The notes under the pieces: model-generated
The model's database searches: none
What the model was told of the DNA's origin: nothing
The model's input: only the letters and a program-made list of their open reading frames with translations
Part shown: piece by piece, positions 14,823 to 23,174 of the stretch
Position numbering within the stretch: the first letter of the stretch is position 1
How the letters are laid out: the number at the start of each line of letters is the position of its first letter
Assembly (NCBI GenBank): GCA_910577165.1
Contig: CAJTLX010000039.1
Span: forward strand, 1 to 33,350
From: an uncultured Lachnospiraceae bacterium
GTDB lineage: Bacteria; Bacillota; Clostridia; Lachnospirales; Lachnospiraceae
DNA: 33,350 bases
Direction: 5' to 3'
Program-made: the position numbers and the translations under genes

Positions 14823-17759
14823 TTAGATCAATGCTTCAACTTGATCAAAAAGTTCTCCCGCATCCGCAATCTTCGCCTCACCGCCGACTACGCAGAGGCA
14901 ATCCTGATCCATCACTGCCTTAAAAAGCGGCGCGTAGGCGCGGATATCTTCCGGGGTCGCTAAAATTCTTTGATCGCGCAGTTTTTGAATCTCCTCAAAA
15001 GTCGTGCCCGCCAGGTAGAGATTGAACGAGCGATTGCCAAGTGCTTTTGGGGAGAGCGGTGCATCCATGTCACCGAAGGTGCCGATAATGAATTTCGTCA
15101 TATCGCGTTCGCTCGCGTCAAAATCGCGCAGATATTCCCATGCATGATCAAAGATATCAATCGTTTCCTTCAGGTTCGGGTCGCGGTAGGAAACCAGCGT
15201 ATAACTTTTATTGATATCGTTGAAATTGCACATACAGCCATATGCGCCACCATGCACTCTGACCTTATCCCAGAAATAATCCATCGACAAAATCTTGTTC
15301 ATTACATTCATCGTGCCGTTTCCCTCTATGCCAGTCTTTTCATAATTGCCGCATTTCGCCACATACTGCACTTGTCCCGGACAGGTGAATGCCTCCTTTT
15401 TCTTCTCAAGCGCGAAGCCGAAATTCGCAGCGCGGAAGCGAAGATCGCCTGTTTTACTCTGTCCTGGAAGAAGGTCCGCCACACTCTTTAACTCAGAAAG
15501 CACCCTCTCGATCCCCAAAGCTTCCGCCGTGATATTTACCAAGAGATTTTCCTTCTTAAAAATCATCTCGCTGATCTGCTTTAACTGCGTGACAATCTCT
15601 GCTGCCCTCTCGTCAAAATGATCTGCCAGATCGCAGAGGAAACGATAGTATGCGATCCCGTTCGTCTTATCGTAGAACATCGAATTCTCATACTGGCAGG
15701 AAAGCGAACGGCGCACTGCCACACTGTGAGAATTATTGATTAACTCCGCCTGTTTTCTTGAGCGCAACTCCATAATAATCTCTTTCAGGCGCACAGTATC
15801 TTCAAATTTCGTGCAGTGTATCATCTCGTTGATTAACTCAAATGCCTTAGGAAGCTGGTCGTACATCGCTTTTGCGGAAAATGCATAGACTGGGCGGTAA
15901 TAGGAGGTATCATTCTCCTTTAAATAGCTCTCCAGGCTCGTGTAGATCCCGCCGGTCTCAATCTTCATCTCATTGTCAAATTCCGGATAACTGTAATGCT
16001 CCGAGTCAATATAGCCAAGTATGGTGGTCAAAAGCCCCAGATACGGCACCTGCTCTCTTGTCACTTCATTGACATCAAAAAGCATCTGCACATAGGCGAT
16101 CCCGTTAGTAAAAACTTCCTGGCAAAATGTATTTAAGCCGTGTTTCTTGCACTCTCTGGTCAGTATCGGAAGTGCCTCCTTCTTTATATCCTCGCGTGAG
16201 AGCAGCGGAAGTTTCTCGATTATTTCCTTGGAATCCGGCGTATCCTGATAGAGCTTTAATCCCTCCTGCTTCTTCTTGATTGCAGCTAAATCTTCTTCGC
16301 CAAGCGTTGCCCTATATGCATTTAGCCTGTCCTTTAATTCCTGCTCCACCTTGCCGGTAAGCCCCGCTTCCGGCTTCATGATAAAGACAGTCGAATGCTC
16401 TGGATTTAAGAGATATTTGCGGATCAGATCTTCATAGTACCCGGTACCGATCTCTTTTTTCAGCTCCGCGTACAGATCATTGCAGCGCAGATACTCAAAT
16501 GCCTTGTCGTCATCATAGAGCCAGGTGGAGAACATCATCATATTCATCATCAATCCCTTAGGATAATATCCATAATCCGCCTCGCGGTAGCGGAATTCTG
16601 CAATATTGATCTCCGCGCGCAACGATCGTTCCGGCACTCCCTCACTGGCAATTTTTCCCAATTCTCTCTGGATCACCTGCAAGAATTCTTCCTTTTTCTC
16701 CTCGTCCGTATCCTTCGCAATAATCGAGAAGAGTGGCTGTTGCAAATCATCGTCAAAACTGCTCATAATATTTGGGGAGATCCCCGCTTTTACTAACGCC
16801 TGATAAAGTGGTCCAACTGGCGAGAGCAGCACACGCTTTAAAATGCCCATCGCAGTACATAATTTTGTATCGCAGCTATTGCCGATGGTCATATTATAGC
16901 TTAAATAAGTCTTTCCCTTTGTGTCATCCCCCTCTGCGATCGGGTAGGAAGCAACCACTTCCTTTTGTCCAAGCGGCTTTTGAATCGCAATCTCGGAATC
17001 CACTTCAATCGCGTCATAGTGTGAAAGATACTCTTCATCCAGCCAGGCAAGACGTTCCTTTACCTCCATATTACCATACAGATAAATATAGCTGTTTACT
17101 GGATGATAAAATTTTCTGTGGAAATTAAGAAAATTCTCATAAGTCAGATCCGGAATATTCTTTGGATCGCCGCCGGATTCCACGCCGTAGGCATTATCCG
17201 GGTAGAGTGAGTGCATAATCCCTCTCCAAAGCACCTGATCCGGCGAGGAGAACGCGCCCTTCATCTCGTTGTACACAACGCCGTTGATGGAGAGTCCACC
17301 GTCCTCTGCCACCTCGTAGTGCCACCCCTCCTGCATAAAGATCTCCTCATGATGATAGATGTTTGGGTGGAATACCGCATCCATATAGACGGACATCAAA
17401 TTCTTAAAATCCTGATCATTGCAGCTTGCCACCGGATACATCGTGTGGTCGGGCGCAGTAAAGGCATTGAGGAAAGTGTTTAACGAACCCTTAATTAACT
17501 CCACAAACGGATCTTTCAGCGGATACTTCTCCGATCCGTTTAACACGCTGTGTTCAATAATATGTGCCACACCAGTGCTGTCCTTGGGCGGCGTGCGAAA
17601 TCCCACCGAGAACACTTTGTTCTCATCGTCGTTTGCAAGCACACATACGCGCGCGCCGGATTTCCTGTGGCGCAGCATCATGCCATGGCTGCGGCTATCC
17701 TTTAATTCCTCCTCGTACATCAGCTCATAGGCCGGTGTGATCATTTCCTTTGCTGTCAT
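14823..17759 (-). CDS. M16C-family zinc metallopeptidase (presequence-protease-like)
   Basis: A 978-residue pitrilysin-clan peptidase with the inverted zinc motif H66-I-I-E69-H70 (HIIEH) and the distal glutamate in VVYNEMKGAFSSP. The length and the SVLNGSEKYPLKDPF continuation fit subfamily M16C (PreP, falcilysin, bacterial insulinase-like), which degrades peptides inside a closed two-halved chamber; no signal peptide is seen, so it is likely cytoplasmic and recycles peptides. ATG 17759 is preferred over one 13 codons upstream, with AAAGAGGT before it. It precedes era by 11 bases and follows the chemoreceptor gene by 57. I saw no break in the frame. Confidence 0.94.
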   Translation of the reverse strand: MTAKEMITPAYELMYEEELKDSRSHGMMLRHRKSGARVCVLANDDENKVFSVGFRTPPKDSTGVAHIIEHSVLNGSEKYPLKDPFVELIKGSLNTFLNAFTAPDHTMYPVASCNDQDFKNLMSVYMDAVFHPNIYHHEEIFMQEGWHYEVAEDGGLSINGVVYNEMKGAFSSPDQVLWRGIMHSLYPDNAYGVESGGDPKNIPDLTYENFLNFHRKFYHPVNSYIYLYGNMEVKERLAWLDEEYLSHYDAIEVDSEIAIQKPLGQKEVVASYPIAEGDDTKGKTYLSYNMTIGNSCDTKLCTAMGILKRVLLSPVGPLYQALVKAGISPNIMSSFDDDLQQPLFSIIAKDTDEEKKEEFLQVIQRELGKIASEGVPERSLRAEINIAEFRYREADYGYYPKGLMMNMMMFSTWLYDDDKAFEYLRCNDLYAELKKEIGTGYYEDLIRKYLLNPEHSTVFIMKPEAGLTGKVEQELKDRLNAYRATLGEEDLAAIKKKQEGLKLYQDTPDSKEIIEKLPLLSREDIKKEALPILTRECKKHGLNTFCQEVFTNGIAYVQMLFDVNEVTREQVPYLGLLTTILGYIDSEHYSYPEFDNEMKIETGGIYTSLESYLKENDTSYYRPVYAFSAKAMYDQLPKAFELINEMIHCTKFEDTVRLKEIIMELRSRKQAELINNSHSVAVRRSLSCQYENSMFYDKTNGIAYYRFLCDLADHFDERAAEIVTQLKQISEMIFKKENLLVNITAEALGIERVLSELKSVADLLPGQSKTGDLRFRAANFGFALEKKKEAFTCPGQVQYVAKCGNYEKTGIEGNGTMNVMNKILSMDYFWDKVRVHGGAYGCMCNFNDINKSYTLVSYRDPNLKETIDIFDHAWEYLRDFDASERDMTKFIIGTFGDMDAPLSPKALGNRSFNLYLAGTTFEEIQKLRDQRILATPEDIRAYAPLFKAVMDQDCLCVVGGEAKIADAGELFDQVEALI

Positions 17760-17816
17760 TCTTTTTCTACCTCTTTCTTTTTTACTATTTTTTAACAAAG
17801 AATCCCAAGACCTCTC

Positions 17817-19340
17817 CTATGATTCCCTTGTATAATGGTCAAGGCTTTTTACTGTCTTCATCACTTCCCCAAGCAATTTTGTGGCATTGTCTGCCTCGCG
17901 GCTATTCTGTTCGCTGATGTCGGCCGCTGCCTGTGTACTTGCCGTGATCTGCTCGCTTGTTGCGGAGAGCTGGCTGATATTCTCGACGATCGTATCGTTC
18001 GCCCTGGCAAGCCCTGTGATCTTATCGTCCACTTCCCCGACATTCTTTGTGAGCAAAGTAATATTGCTATTGATCTTTAAAAAGCTTGCCGAAGCCATAT
18101 CAATACACTTGTTCTGCTCCTCAGTCGCTTTTACCGATTCGGCTACCGCCTCAGCTGCTGCTCTGGCATTTTCTACTAACTCTCCGATAATTTTGGCAAT
18201 ATCCGCAGTCGATGTCCTTGTCTGTTCGGAGAGCTGTCTTATCTGATCCGCCACAACCGCAAAGCCGCGCCCCGCTTCTCCCGCCCGCGCGCTCTCGATC
18301 GAGGCGTTCAGAGCGAGAAGATTTGTCTGGCTTGAAATACTGAAAATAATATCCGCAATATTCTGGACTTCCTTCATTTTTTCCTGGAGTTGTCCCATCG
18401 AATCGGACACGCTGACATTGCGCACATTGATCTGTTCTGCCTGCTCCCGCACCTGCCTCATCACGCCCGTACTCTCCTCCACCGTCCGGCCAGAATTTTC
18501 CGCCAGGTTCACCATATCTTTTGAGAGTTCCTGTGTTGCTCCGATCGCATCCTGAATCTGCTGTGTCATAATGGTCTGCTGCTGAATATTTTCTGCCGTC
18601 ACCTGCGTGCCGGTTGCGATTTCATGCAGTGAATTGTACACGGCATTGGTCGAATTTTGAAGTTTGCCAACAAGCTGTGTTACCTGCGTAGTTCCCTCCG
18701 ATACTTTATCCGCCGTACTTAAAATATCCTGCATCATTATTTCCTGAAGTTTCTTTTCGTCCTGCATTGTATAGTAGGAATCATGGTCAAAACGCTTCAC
18801 CCATTTTACAACAAGTATGGCAGCAATCGCAATCATTGCCAGCACAAACACAATACTAAATTGCGCTGTGTTAATCGCCTTTTGGCTGGCAAGGTTTATC
18901 ATGCGAAGGACAATCACTGCGCCGATCATGCCACATATGATTTTCACAATCCTCATATCATAGTACAGTACGGCCGCAATCAGCACCGGTGCCACCATAA
19001 ATACATCCCCCGCATTATTCGCTGTGATTGCAAGAAACATATAAGCTACCATAAATGGCATAATGCAAACATAGCGAAAAGACCTTTCCTTCTGAAGACG
19101 AATCATACCAAAAAGCGTACATACCATCGCAGCAATCAGCAAAAGGAGCATAATCGACTTTGTCACACTGCGCGCATTGTCGATCATCGTGATCACCCCT
19201 GTAAATACCTGCAGTGCCAAAATCCCAATCCCCACCATAAGGTTTGCCTGGCTCTGACGCTCTATACGGTCGCTGTATTTGCGCATTTTCACCTTAAAAT
19301 TCCTATCTTCTGCCACCCCATGATTCTCTCCTTTGCCCAT
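17817..19340 (-). CDS. Methyl-accepting chemotaxis protein with six-helix membrane domain
   Basis: A 507-residue chemoreceptor. The N-terminal half holds about six membrane helices (roughly 34-53, 62-81, 90-106, 109-127, 131-150, 158-180) with only short loops, so there is no extracellular sensor domain and no obvious HAMP module. The cytoplasmic part (about 190-507) is a long coiled coil with the conserved tip SSQTNLLALNASIESARAGEAGRGFAVVA in two runs (336-363), which contacts CheA and CheW. AGGAGGGTAAAA precedes the ATG. No other chemotaxis gene is in the window, so it is an orphan receptor. It may sense a membrane-soluble signal or membrane state; that is inference. Confidence 0.93.
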   Translation of the reverse strand: MGKGENHGVAEDRNFKVKMRKYSDRIERQSQANLMVGIGILALQVFTGVITMIDNARSVTKSIMLLLLIAAMVCTLFGMIRLQKERSFRYVCIMPFMVAYMFLAITANNAGDVFMVAPVLIAAVLYYDMRIVKIICGMIGAVIVLRMINLASQKAINTAQFSIVFVLAMIAIAAILVVKWVKRFDHDSYYTMQDEKKLQEIMMQDILSTADKVSEGTTQVTQLVGKLQNSTNAVYNSLHEIATGTQVTAENIQQQTIMTQQIQDAIGATQELSKDMVNLAENSGRTVEESTGVMRQVREQAEQINVRNVSVSDSMGQLQEKMKEVQNIADIIFSISSQTNLLALNASIESARAGEAGRGFAVVADQIRQLSEQTRTSTADIAKIIGELVENARAAAEAVAESVKATEEQNKCIDMASASFLKINSNITLLTKNVGEVDDKITGLARANDTIVENISQLSATSEQITASTQAAADISEQNSREADNATKLLGEVMKTVKSLDHYTRES

Positions 19341-19401
19341 TTTTACCCTCCTCAGTTGCGGCTATGATTTACATTTTTTTACAAATCTTACCATTGCCTC
19401 C

Positions 19402-20493
19402 CTATCGGACAGAAAATTTATAGATTGTCACTGAATGAAACTCTTTGCCCGCTTCAAGTCTTCCCCCCGGAAAAGAAGAAATATTCGCTGTGTTTGGGAA
19501 AAACTGTGTTTCAAAGCAAATTGCATCGCGGCGGTGATAAACTTTGCCGCCCTTGCCCTTCTCCACACCGTCAATATGATTCGCTGAGTAAAACTGCATT
19601 CCCGGAAGATCGGTGAACACTTCCATCACGCGCCCGCTCTCCTCATCATAAAGTTCCGCGACTTTGTCCGGTGTAGCTACACTGTCCGGAATATCTCCCG
19701 CTATATCCATAAATTCATGCCGTAACACATAATTATGGTCATATCCGCATCCAAGCTTCAATGGCTCATAGTCCACATCAATGTCCTGCCCGATCCGTTT
19801 CATCGTGCGAAAATCCATCGGTGTGCTGTCAACCAGCGTAAATTCTCCCGTCGGAATCAGCTCCGCATCCGTTGTTGTTATTTTATCCGCATCGATAAAG
19901 ACTTTATGGTCAAGCACTGTACCGCTGCCCTCGCCCTTCAAGTTAAAATAGGAATGGTTCGTCAGATTGATCACTGTATCCGCATCGGAAACTGCAGAAT
20001 ACTCAATAACAAGTTCATTTGCATCCGTGAGTGTGTAGGCGATACTCAGATCCAGATTGCCTGGAAAACCCTGCTCCATATGTGGGCTTAAACGTGAGAA
20101 TTCTACGGTTATACTGCCTTCATCCTCATAAGTTTCCACCTCATACATATATTTATTGTAACTTTTTTGACCACTGTGCAGACAGTTCTCGCCATCGTTT
20201 TTCTCTACTTCGTAAGTTTTCCCATTTACGCTAAATTTCGCTCCGGCAATCCGGTTTGCCACACGCCCAAGAAAGGAACCATACCCTGGCGCATTCCCCT
20301 CATAGCCCGACACATCGTCATAGCCAAGGTTCACGTCCGTAAAATTTCCATTCCGATCAGGGACAAGAATATCCACAATCACCGCACCGAAATCCGACAC
20401 AGATACTTCCATCCCACCCGCGTTTTCCATTGTGTAAAGCGTTGCCTTCTCCCCTGTTTTTGTGACACCGAAACTTCTTTTTGTTATCCCCAT
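19402..20493 (-). CDS. galM: Aldose 1-epimerase (mutarotase)
   Basis: A 363-residue enzyme interconverting alpha and beta anomers of aldoses such as galactose, feeding the Leloir pathway. Catalytic features are visible: H106 (CLHSG), H180 (NLTNHSYFNL), D252 (GYDHNYVL) and the general base E328 (FETQFFPN). ATG 20493 has AGAGGTGTCT upstream and begins MGITKRSFG; the frame runs 44 codons further up but into the palindromic repeat region. It is 61 bases before the chemoreceptor gene with no terminator seen between them. No galactokinase is nearby. Confidence 0.94.
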   Translation of the reverse strand: MGITKRSFGVTKTGEKATLYTMENAGGMEVSVSDFGAVIVDILVPDRNGNFTDVNLGYDDVSGYEGNAPGYGSFLGRVANRIAGAKFSVNGKTYEVEKNDGENCLHSGQKSYNKYMYEVETYEDEGSITVEFSRLSPHMEQGFPGNLDLSIAYTLTDANELVIEYSAVSDADTVINLTNHSYFNLKGEGSGTVLDHKVFIDADKITTTDAELIPTGEFTLVDSTPMDFRTMKRIGQDIDVDYEPLKLGCGYDHNYVLRHEFMDIAGDIPDSVATPDKVAELYDEESGRVMEVFTDLPGMQFYSANHIDGVEKGKGGKVYHRRDAICFETQFFPNTANISSFPGGRLEAGKEFHSVTIYKFSVR

Positions 20494-20554
20494 AGACACC
20501 TCTTTTCCGCGCATTTCCGCGCTTGATTTTCGAACATGATTATTATACCATATC

Positions 20555-20602
20555 CTGGCGCAGATATAATGTCTGCCGATATTATACCATGTTCTCCGAA
20601 CA
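20555..20602. repeat. Palindromic intergenic repeat, copy B
   Basis: CTGGCGCAGATATAATGTC, TGCC, GATATTATACC forms an imperfect palindrome (two mismatches that become wobble or near-wobble). It shares the outer CTGGCGCAG and inner TATAAT core with copy C and the TCTCCGA flank with copy A. A second perfect hairpin, ACCATGTTC-TCC-GAACATGGT (20586-20606), overlaps its right end. Confidence 0.6.
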
Positions 20603-20666
20603 TGGTGCCTCTGGCAGATGCGCACAGTTCGCTATAGAAATTTTTCTCCCTGCGGTCGAATGCGAA

Positions 20667-20703
20667 CTGGCGCAGGTATAATATCTGTCGATATTATACC
20701 ATT
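20667..20703. repeat. Palindromic intergenic repeat, copy C
   Basis: Perfect 11-bp arms GGTATAATATC (20675-20685) and GATATTATACC (20690-20700) round TGTC, preceded by CTGGCGCA as in copy B. Copies B and C are about 112 bases apart in the same orientation. Confidence 0.65.
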
Positions 20704-20737
20704 TTCGTGCCGTCTTGTACAGCAAAAAAATTCCAAA

Positions 20738-20770
20738 AAACCAAAAGGGCTACCCTTTCGGACAGCCCTT
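20738..20770 (-). terminator. Terminator of the cold-shock gene
   Basis: On the minus strand AAGGGCTGTCCGAAAGGGTAGCCCTT folds as AAGGGCT / AGCCCTT (20764-20770 with 20745-20751) plus inner CC/GG around GAAA, followed by TTGGTTTTTTGG and a further T-run. It is about 90 bases past the cold-shock stop. Confidence 0.75.
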
Positions 20771-20859
20771 AATCATTGCGTTTCTAACAATAGAACAATT
20801 TCCTGTATAAATTTTTTTCAAATTATATATGAGAAAAAGGTACGCTAAAAACTTGGTGA

Positions 20860-21057
20860 TTATAATTTGGTTACGTTTGTTGCCTGTGGTCCCTTCGCTC
20901 CCTGAACGACATCGAACTCTACCTGCTGTCCCTCGTCAAGAGACTTAAAGCCCTCCATGTTCAGCCCGGAGTAATGTACGAATACATCGTTGCCTTCCTC
21001 GTCAGAGATGAACCCGAATCCCTTCTGGTTGTTAAACCACTTCACTGTACCTTTCAT
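20860..21057 (-). CDS. Cold-shock protein (CspA family)
   Basis: A 65-residue single OB-fold RNA/DNA-binding protein. RNP1-type KGFGFIS and RNP2-type VFVHYS motifs are both present, as is the N-terminal MKGTVKWFNNQ. These proteins melt RNA structure and support translation in the cold or during growth. ATG 21057 is chosen over one five codons upstream because GGAGGAAACACAC precedes it and the family starts there. It is monocistronic: its own promoter (21113-21141) gives a leader of about 50 bases and a terminator follows at 20738-20770. Confidence 0.97.
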   Translation of the reverse strand: MKGTVKWFNNQKGFGFISDEEGNDVFVHYSGLNMEGFKSLDEGQQVEFDVVQGAKGPQATNVTKL

Positions 21058-21112
21058 GTGTGTTTCCTCCAAAAAATATTTCTTGATTGCAGCTCTCTGC
21101 TACAATATCATT

Positions 21113-21141
21113 ATAATACCATCTTTTCCTGCCATTGTCAA
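21113..21141 (-). promoter_or_regulatory. Consensus promoter of the cold-shock gene
   Basis: On the minus strand TTGACA (21136-21141), a 17-base spacer and TATTAT (21113-21118). Near-consensus, as expected for an abundant protein. Confidence 0.85.
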
Positions 21142-21179
21142 ACATTTTTTTATACTTTCTTAATATATTTGTAAATTTT

Positions 21180-21213
21180 AAAAAAACGGCATAAATCATG
21201 GTATTTACTCACC
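21180..21213 (-). terminator. Probable terminator of aspS
   Basis: On the minus strand GGTGAGTAAAT and ATTTATGCC (21203-21213 and 21188-21196) pair imperfectly with a small bulge and are followed by a run of seven T (21180-21186). It lies 40 bases after the aspS stop. Confidence 0.5.
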
Positions 21214-21252
21214 TTTCCCGTCACGCTGCAAGTATTCTTGAGATAAACCCTC

Positions 21253-23043
21253 TCACTCTTTTTCCAGCGAAAGTGCGATCGAAAGTTCTTTTAACTGTTC
21301 CTCATCCACCACATTTGGTGCTTCGGTCATCAGGCAGGAGGCATCCTTTACCTTTGGAAATGCAATCACATCGCGGATGGAATCTTCCCCCGCCATCAGC
21401 ATCACAAGGCGGTCGAGTCCGTAGGCTAATCCCGCGTGCGGCGGAACTCCGTACTTAAAGGCATTTAGGAGAAATCCGAAACGCTCATAGGCATCTTCCA
21501 GGGTAAATCCCAATGCTTTAAACATCTGCTCCTGCACATCACTCTGGAAAATTCTTACCGAACCTCCGCCAATCTCCGTGCCGTTTAACACAATATCATA
21601 TGCTTTTGCGCGCACCTTTTCCGGCTGGCTTGTAAGCATATCAAGATCCTCCTCCATCGGCATCGTAAACGGATGATGCATCGCTACAAAGCGTTCCTCC
21701 TCCTCGGAGTATTCAAAAAGCGGGAACTGTGTAACCCAGAGGAAATTATATTGGCTCTTGTCAAGCAAACCTAAATTTCTTGCAATTTCAAGACGGAGAT
21801 TGCCAAGCACATCGTATACTACCTTGTTCTTATCCGCAGCAAAGAAAAGCAGATCGCCCGGTTTTGCCTCCATTGCAGAGAGCAGCGCCTGCACTTCCCT
21901 CTCACTAAGAAATTTGGTAAAGGAAGATTTTACTGATCCATCCGGCGCGATCGCAAGATAGGCGAGTCCCTTTGCACCAAACTCTTTTGCGTAATCTACA
22001 AGTGCGTCAATCTTCTTTCGCGGCATCTGTCCCTGTCCGCCTGCGTTAATTCCTCGCACTGAGCCGCCCGCAGCGATCGCTGAGGTAAAGACAGAAAAAC
22101 CACAGTTTTTTACAACTTCGCTCACATCCTTTAATTCCATACCAAAGCGTGTGTCCGGCTTGTCCGACCCGAATCGATCCATCGCCTCTTTCCAGGTTAG
22201 GCGCGGGATTGGAAGGGAGATATTTATCCCTAAGACCTCGCTAAAGAGTTTCTGCAAAAGCCTCTCGTTCACGTCAATCACATCGTCCACATCGACAAAG
22301 GAAAGTTCCATATCGATCTGCGTAAATTCTGGCTGGCGATCCGCACGCAGATCCTCATCGCGAAAACATCTTGCAAGCTGAAAATACCGGTCGTACCCAG
22401 AACACATCAAAAGCTGCTTAAACAGCTGCGGCGACTGCGGCAGGGCATAAAAATTGCCCGGATGCACACGGCTTGGCACAAGATAGTCCCTCGCGCCCTC
22501 CGGCGTGGACTTGCAAAGCATCGGTGTCTCAATCTCAAGGAAACCCTCATCGGAGAGGAACTGGCGTGTTATCGTGGCTACCCTACTGCGCAGCATTAGA
22601 TTGCGCTGCAGATCGGGTCTTCTAAGATCCAAATACCGATATTTTAAGCGCAGTTCCTCCTTGGTCTTAGAATTTTCTTCAATTGGGAATGGCGGTGTCT
22701 GCGCCTCCGATAAAATGCGCATTTCCTTTGCGCGAATCTCAATCTTTCCGGTTGCCAGATTATCGTTTACTGCGCCGGAACGCGCCTCCACGCGCCCGAT
22801 TACCGCAATGACAAACTCGCTGCGCAGCTTGTATGCCTTTTCAAAACCTTCTGTGCCGATATCGCTCTCCTCAAAAATAATTTGCAGAATCCCGGAGCGA
22901 TCCCGCAAATCAACAAAGATAATCCCCCCTTTATTTCTGCTTTTCTGTACCCATCCCATCACAGTTACCGTCTCGCCGATCTGCGCGGTTGTTACCTCCG
23001 TGCAACGATATGTCCGGTGCAGTCCCTTCATTGACTCTGCCAT
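21253..23043 (-). CDS. aspS: Aspartyl-tRNA synthetase
   Basis: A 596-residue class II synthetase of the bacterial type that charges tRNA-Asp. The N-terminal anticodon-binding OB domain (VTVMGWVQKSRNKGGIIFVDLRDRSG) is followed by the catalytic core with motif 2 FRDEDLRADRQPEFTQ, the bacterial GAD insertion, and motif 3 GLDRLVMLMAGEDSIRDVIAFPK. Length is normal. AAGGAGAACAAAAA precedes the ATG. It is the last gene of the apt-rel-hisS-aspS group. Whether it also charges tRNA-Asn cannot be judged here. The 131-base gap to hisS holds a large nested hairpin. Confidence 0.97.
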   Translation of the reverse strand: MAESMKGLHRTYRCTEVTTAQIGETVTVMGWVQKSRNKGGIIFVDLRDRSGILQIIFEESDIGTEGFEKAYKLRSEFVIAVIGRVEARSGAVNDNLATGKIEIRAKEMRILSEAQTPPFPIEENSKTKEELRLKYRYLDLRRPDLQRNLMLRSRVATITRQFLSDEGFLEIETPMLCKSTPEGARDYLVPSRVHPGNFYALPQSPQLFKQLLMCSGYDRYFQLARCFRDEDLRADRQPEFTQIDMELSFVDVDDVIDVNERLLQKLFSEVLGINISLPIPRLTWKEAMDRFGSDKPDTRFGMELKDVSEVVKNCGFSVFTSAIAAGGSVRGINAGGQGQMPRKKIDALVDYAKEFGAKGLAYLAIAPDGSVKSSFTKFLSEREVQALLSAMEAKPGDLLFFAADKNKVVYDVLGNLRLEIARNLGLLDKSQYNFLWVTQFPLFEYSEEEERFVAMHHPFTMPMEEDLDMLTSQPEKVRAKAYDIVLNGTEIGGGSVRIFQSDVQEQMFKALGFTLEDAYERFGFLLNAFKYGVPPHAGLAYGLDRLVMLMAGEDSIRDVIAFPKVKDASCLMTEAPNVVDEEQLKELSIALSLEKE

Positions 23044-23080
23044 TTTTTGTTCTCCTTATTTTTAGTTCTGATTTTAAGTC

Positions 23081-23170
23081 CTGTATGTATCTTTCTAACT
23101 CCTGTCCTTAGAGGAATTTTTGTTCGCTTCGCTCTCGCAAATTCCTCCGGGGCTAGAAAGATACATACTG
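23081..23170. repeat. Nested hairpin element between hisS and aspS
   Basis: Outer arms GTATGTATCTTTCTA (23083-23097) and TAGAAAGATACATAC (23154-23168) are exact complements, and pairing extends to 23081/23170 with one mismatch. Inside them GAGGAATTT (23111-23119) pairs with AAATTCCTC (23139-23147). The inner loop contains a purine-rich GCGAGAGCGAAGCGAAC on the minus strand. No T-run follows and no T-box consensus is seen. It looks like a miniature repeat element or a structured RNA processing or attenuation site. Confidence 0.65.
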
Positions 23171-23174
23171 ATTT

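Larger units (their letters stand above)
20494..20859. other. 366-base gap between galM and the cold-shock gene
   Basis: Holds two copies of the palindromic repeat (20555-20602, 20667-20703), a 9-bp hairpin (20586-20606), and the cold-shock terminator (20738-20770). TATAAT-like hexamers in the palindromes, including TATAAT at 20543-20548 on the minus strand, may drive galM. No ORF here looks real. Confidence 0.6.

Noticed and set aside
23044..23174. Possible T-box leader before aspS
   Set aside because: No GGTGGNACCGCG-like T-box sequence, no specifier loop and no terminator follow the nested hairpin; the gap is inside an operon.
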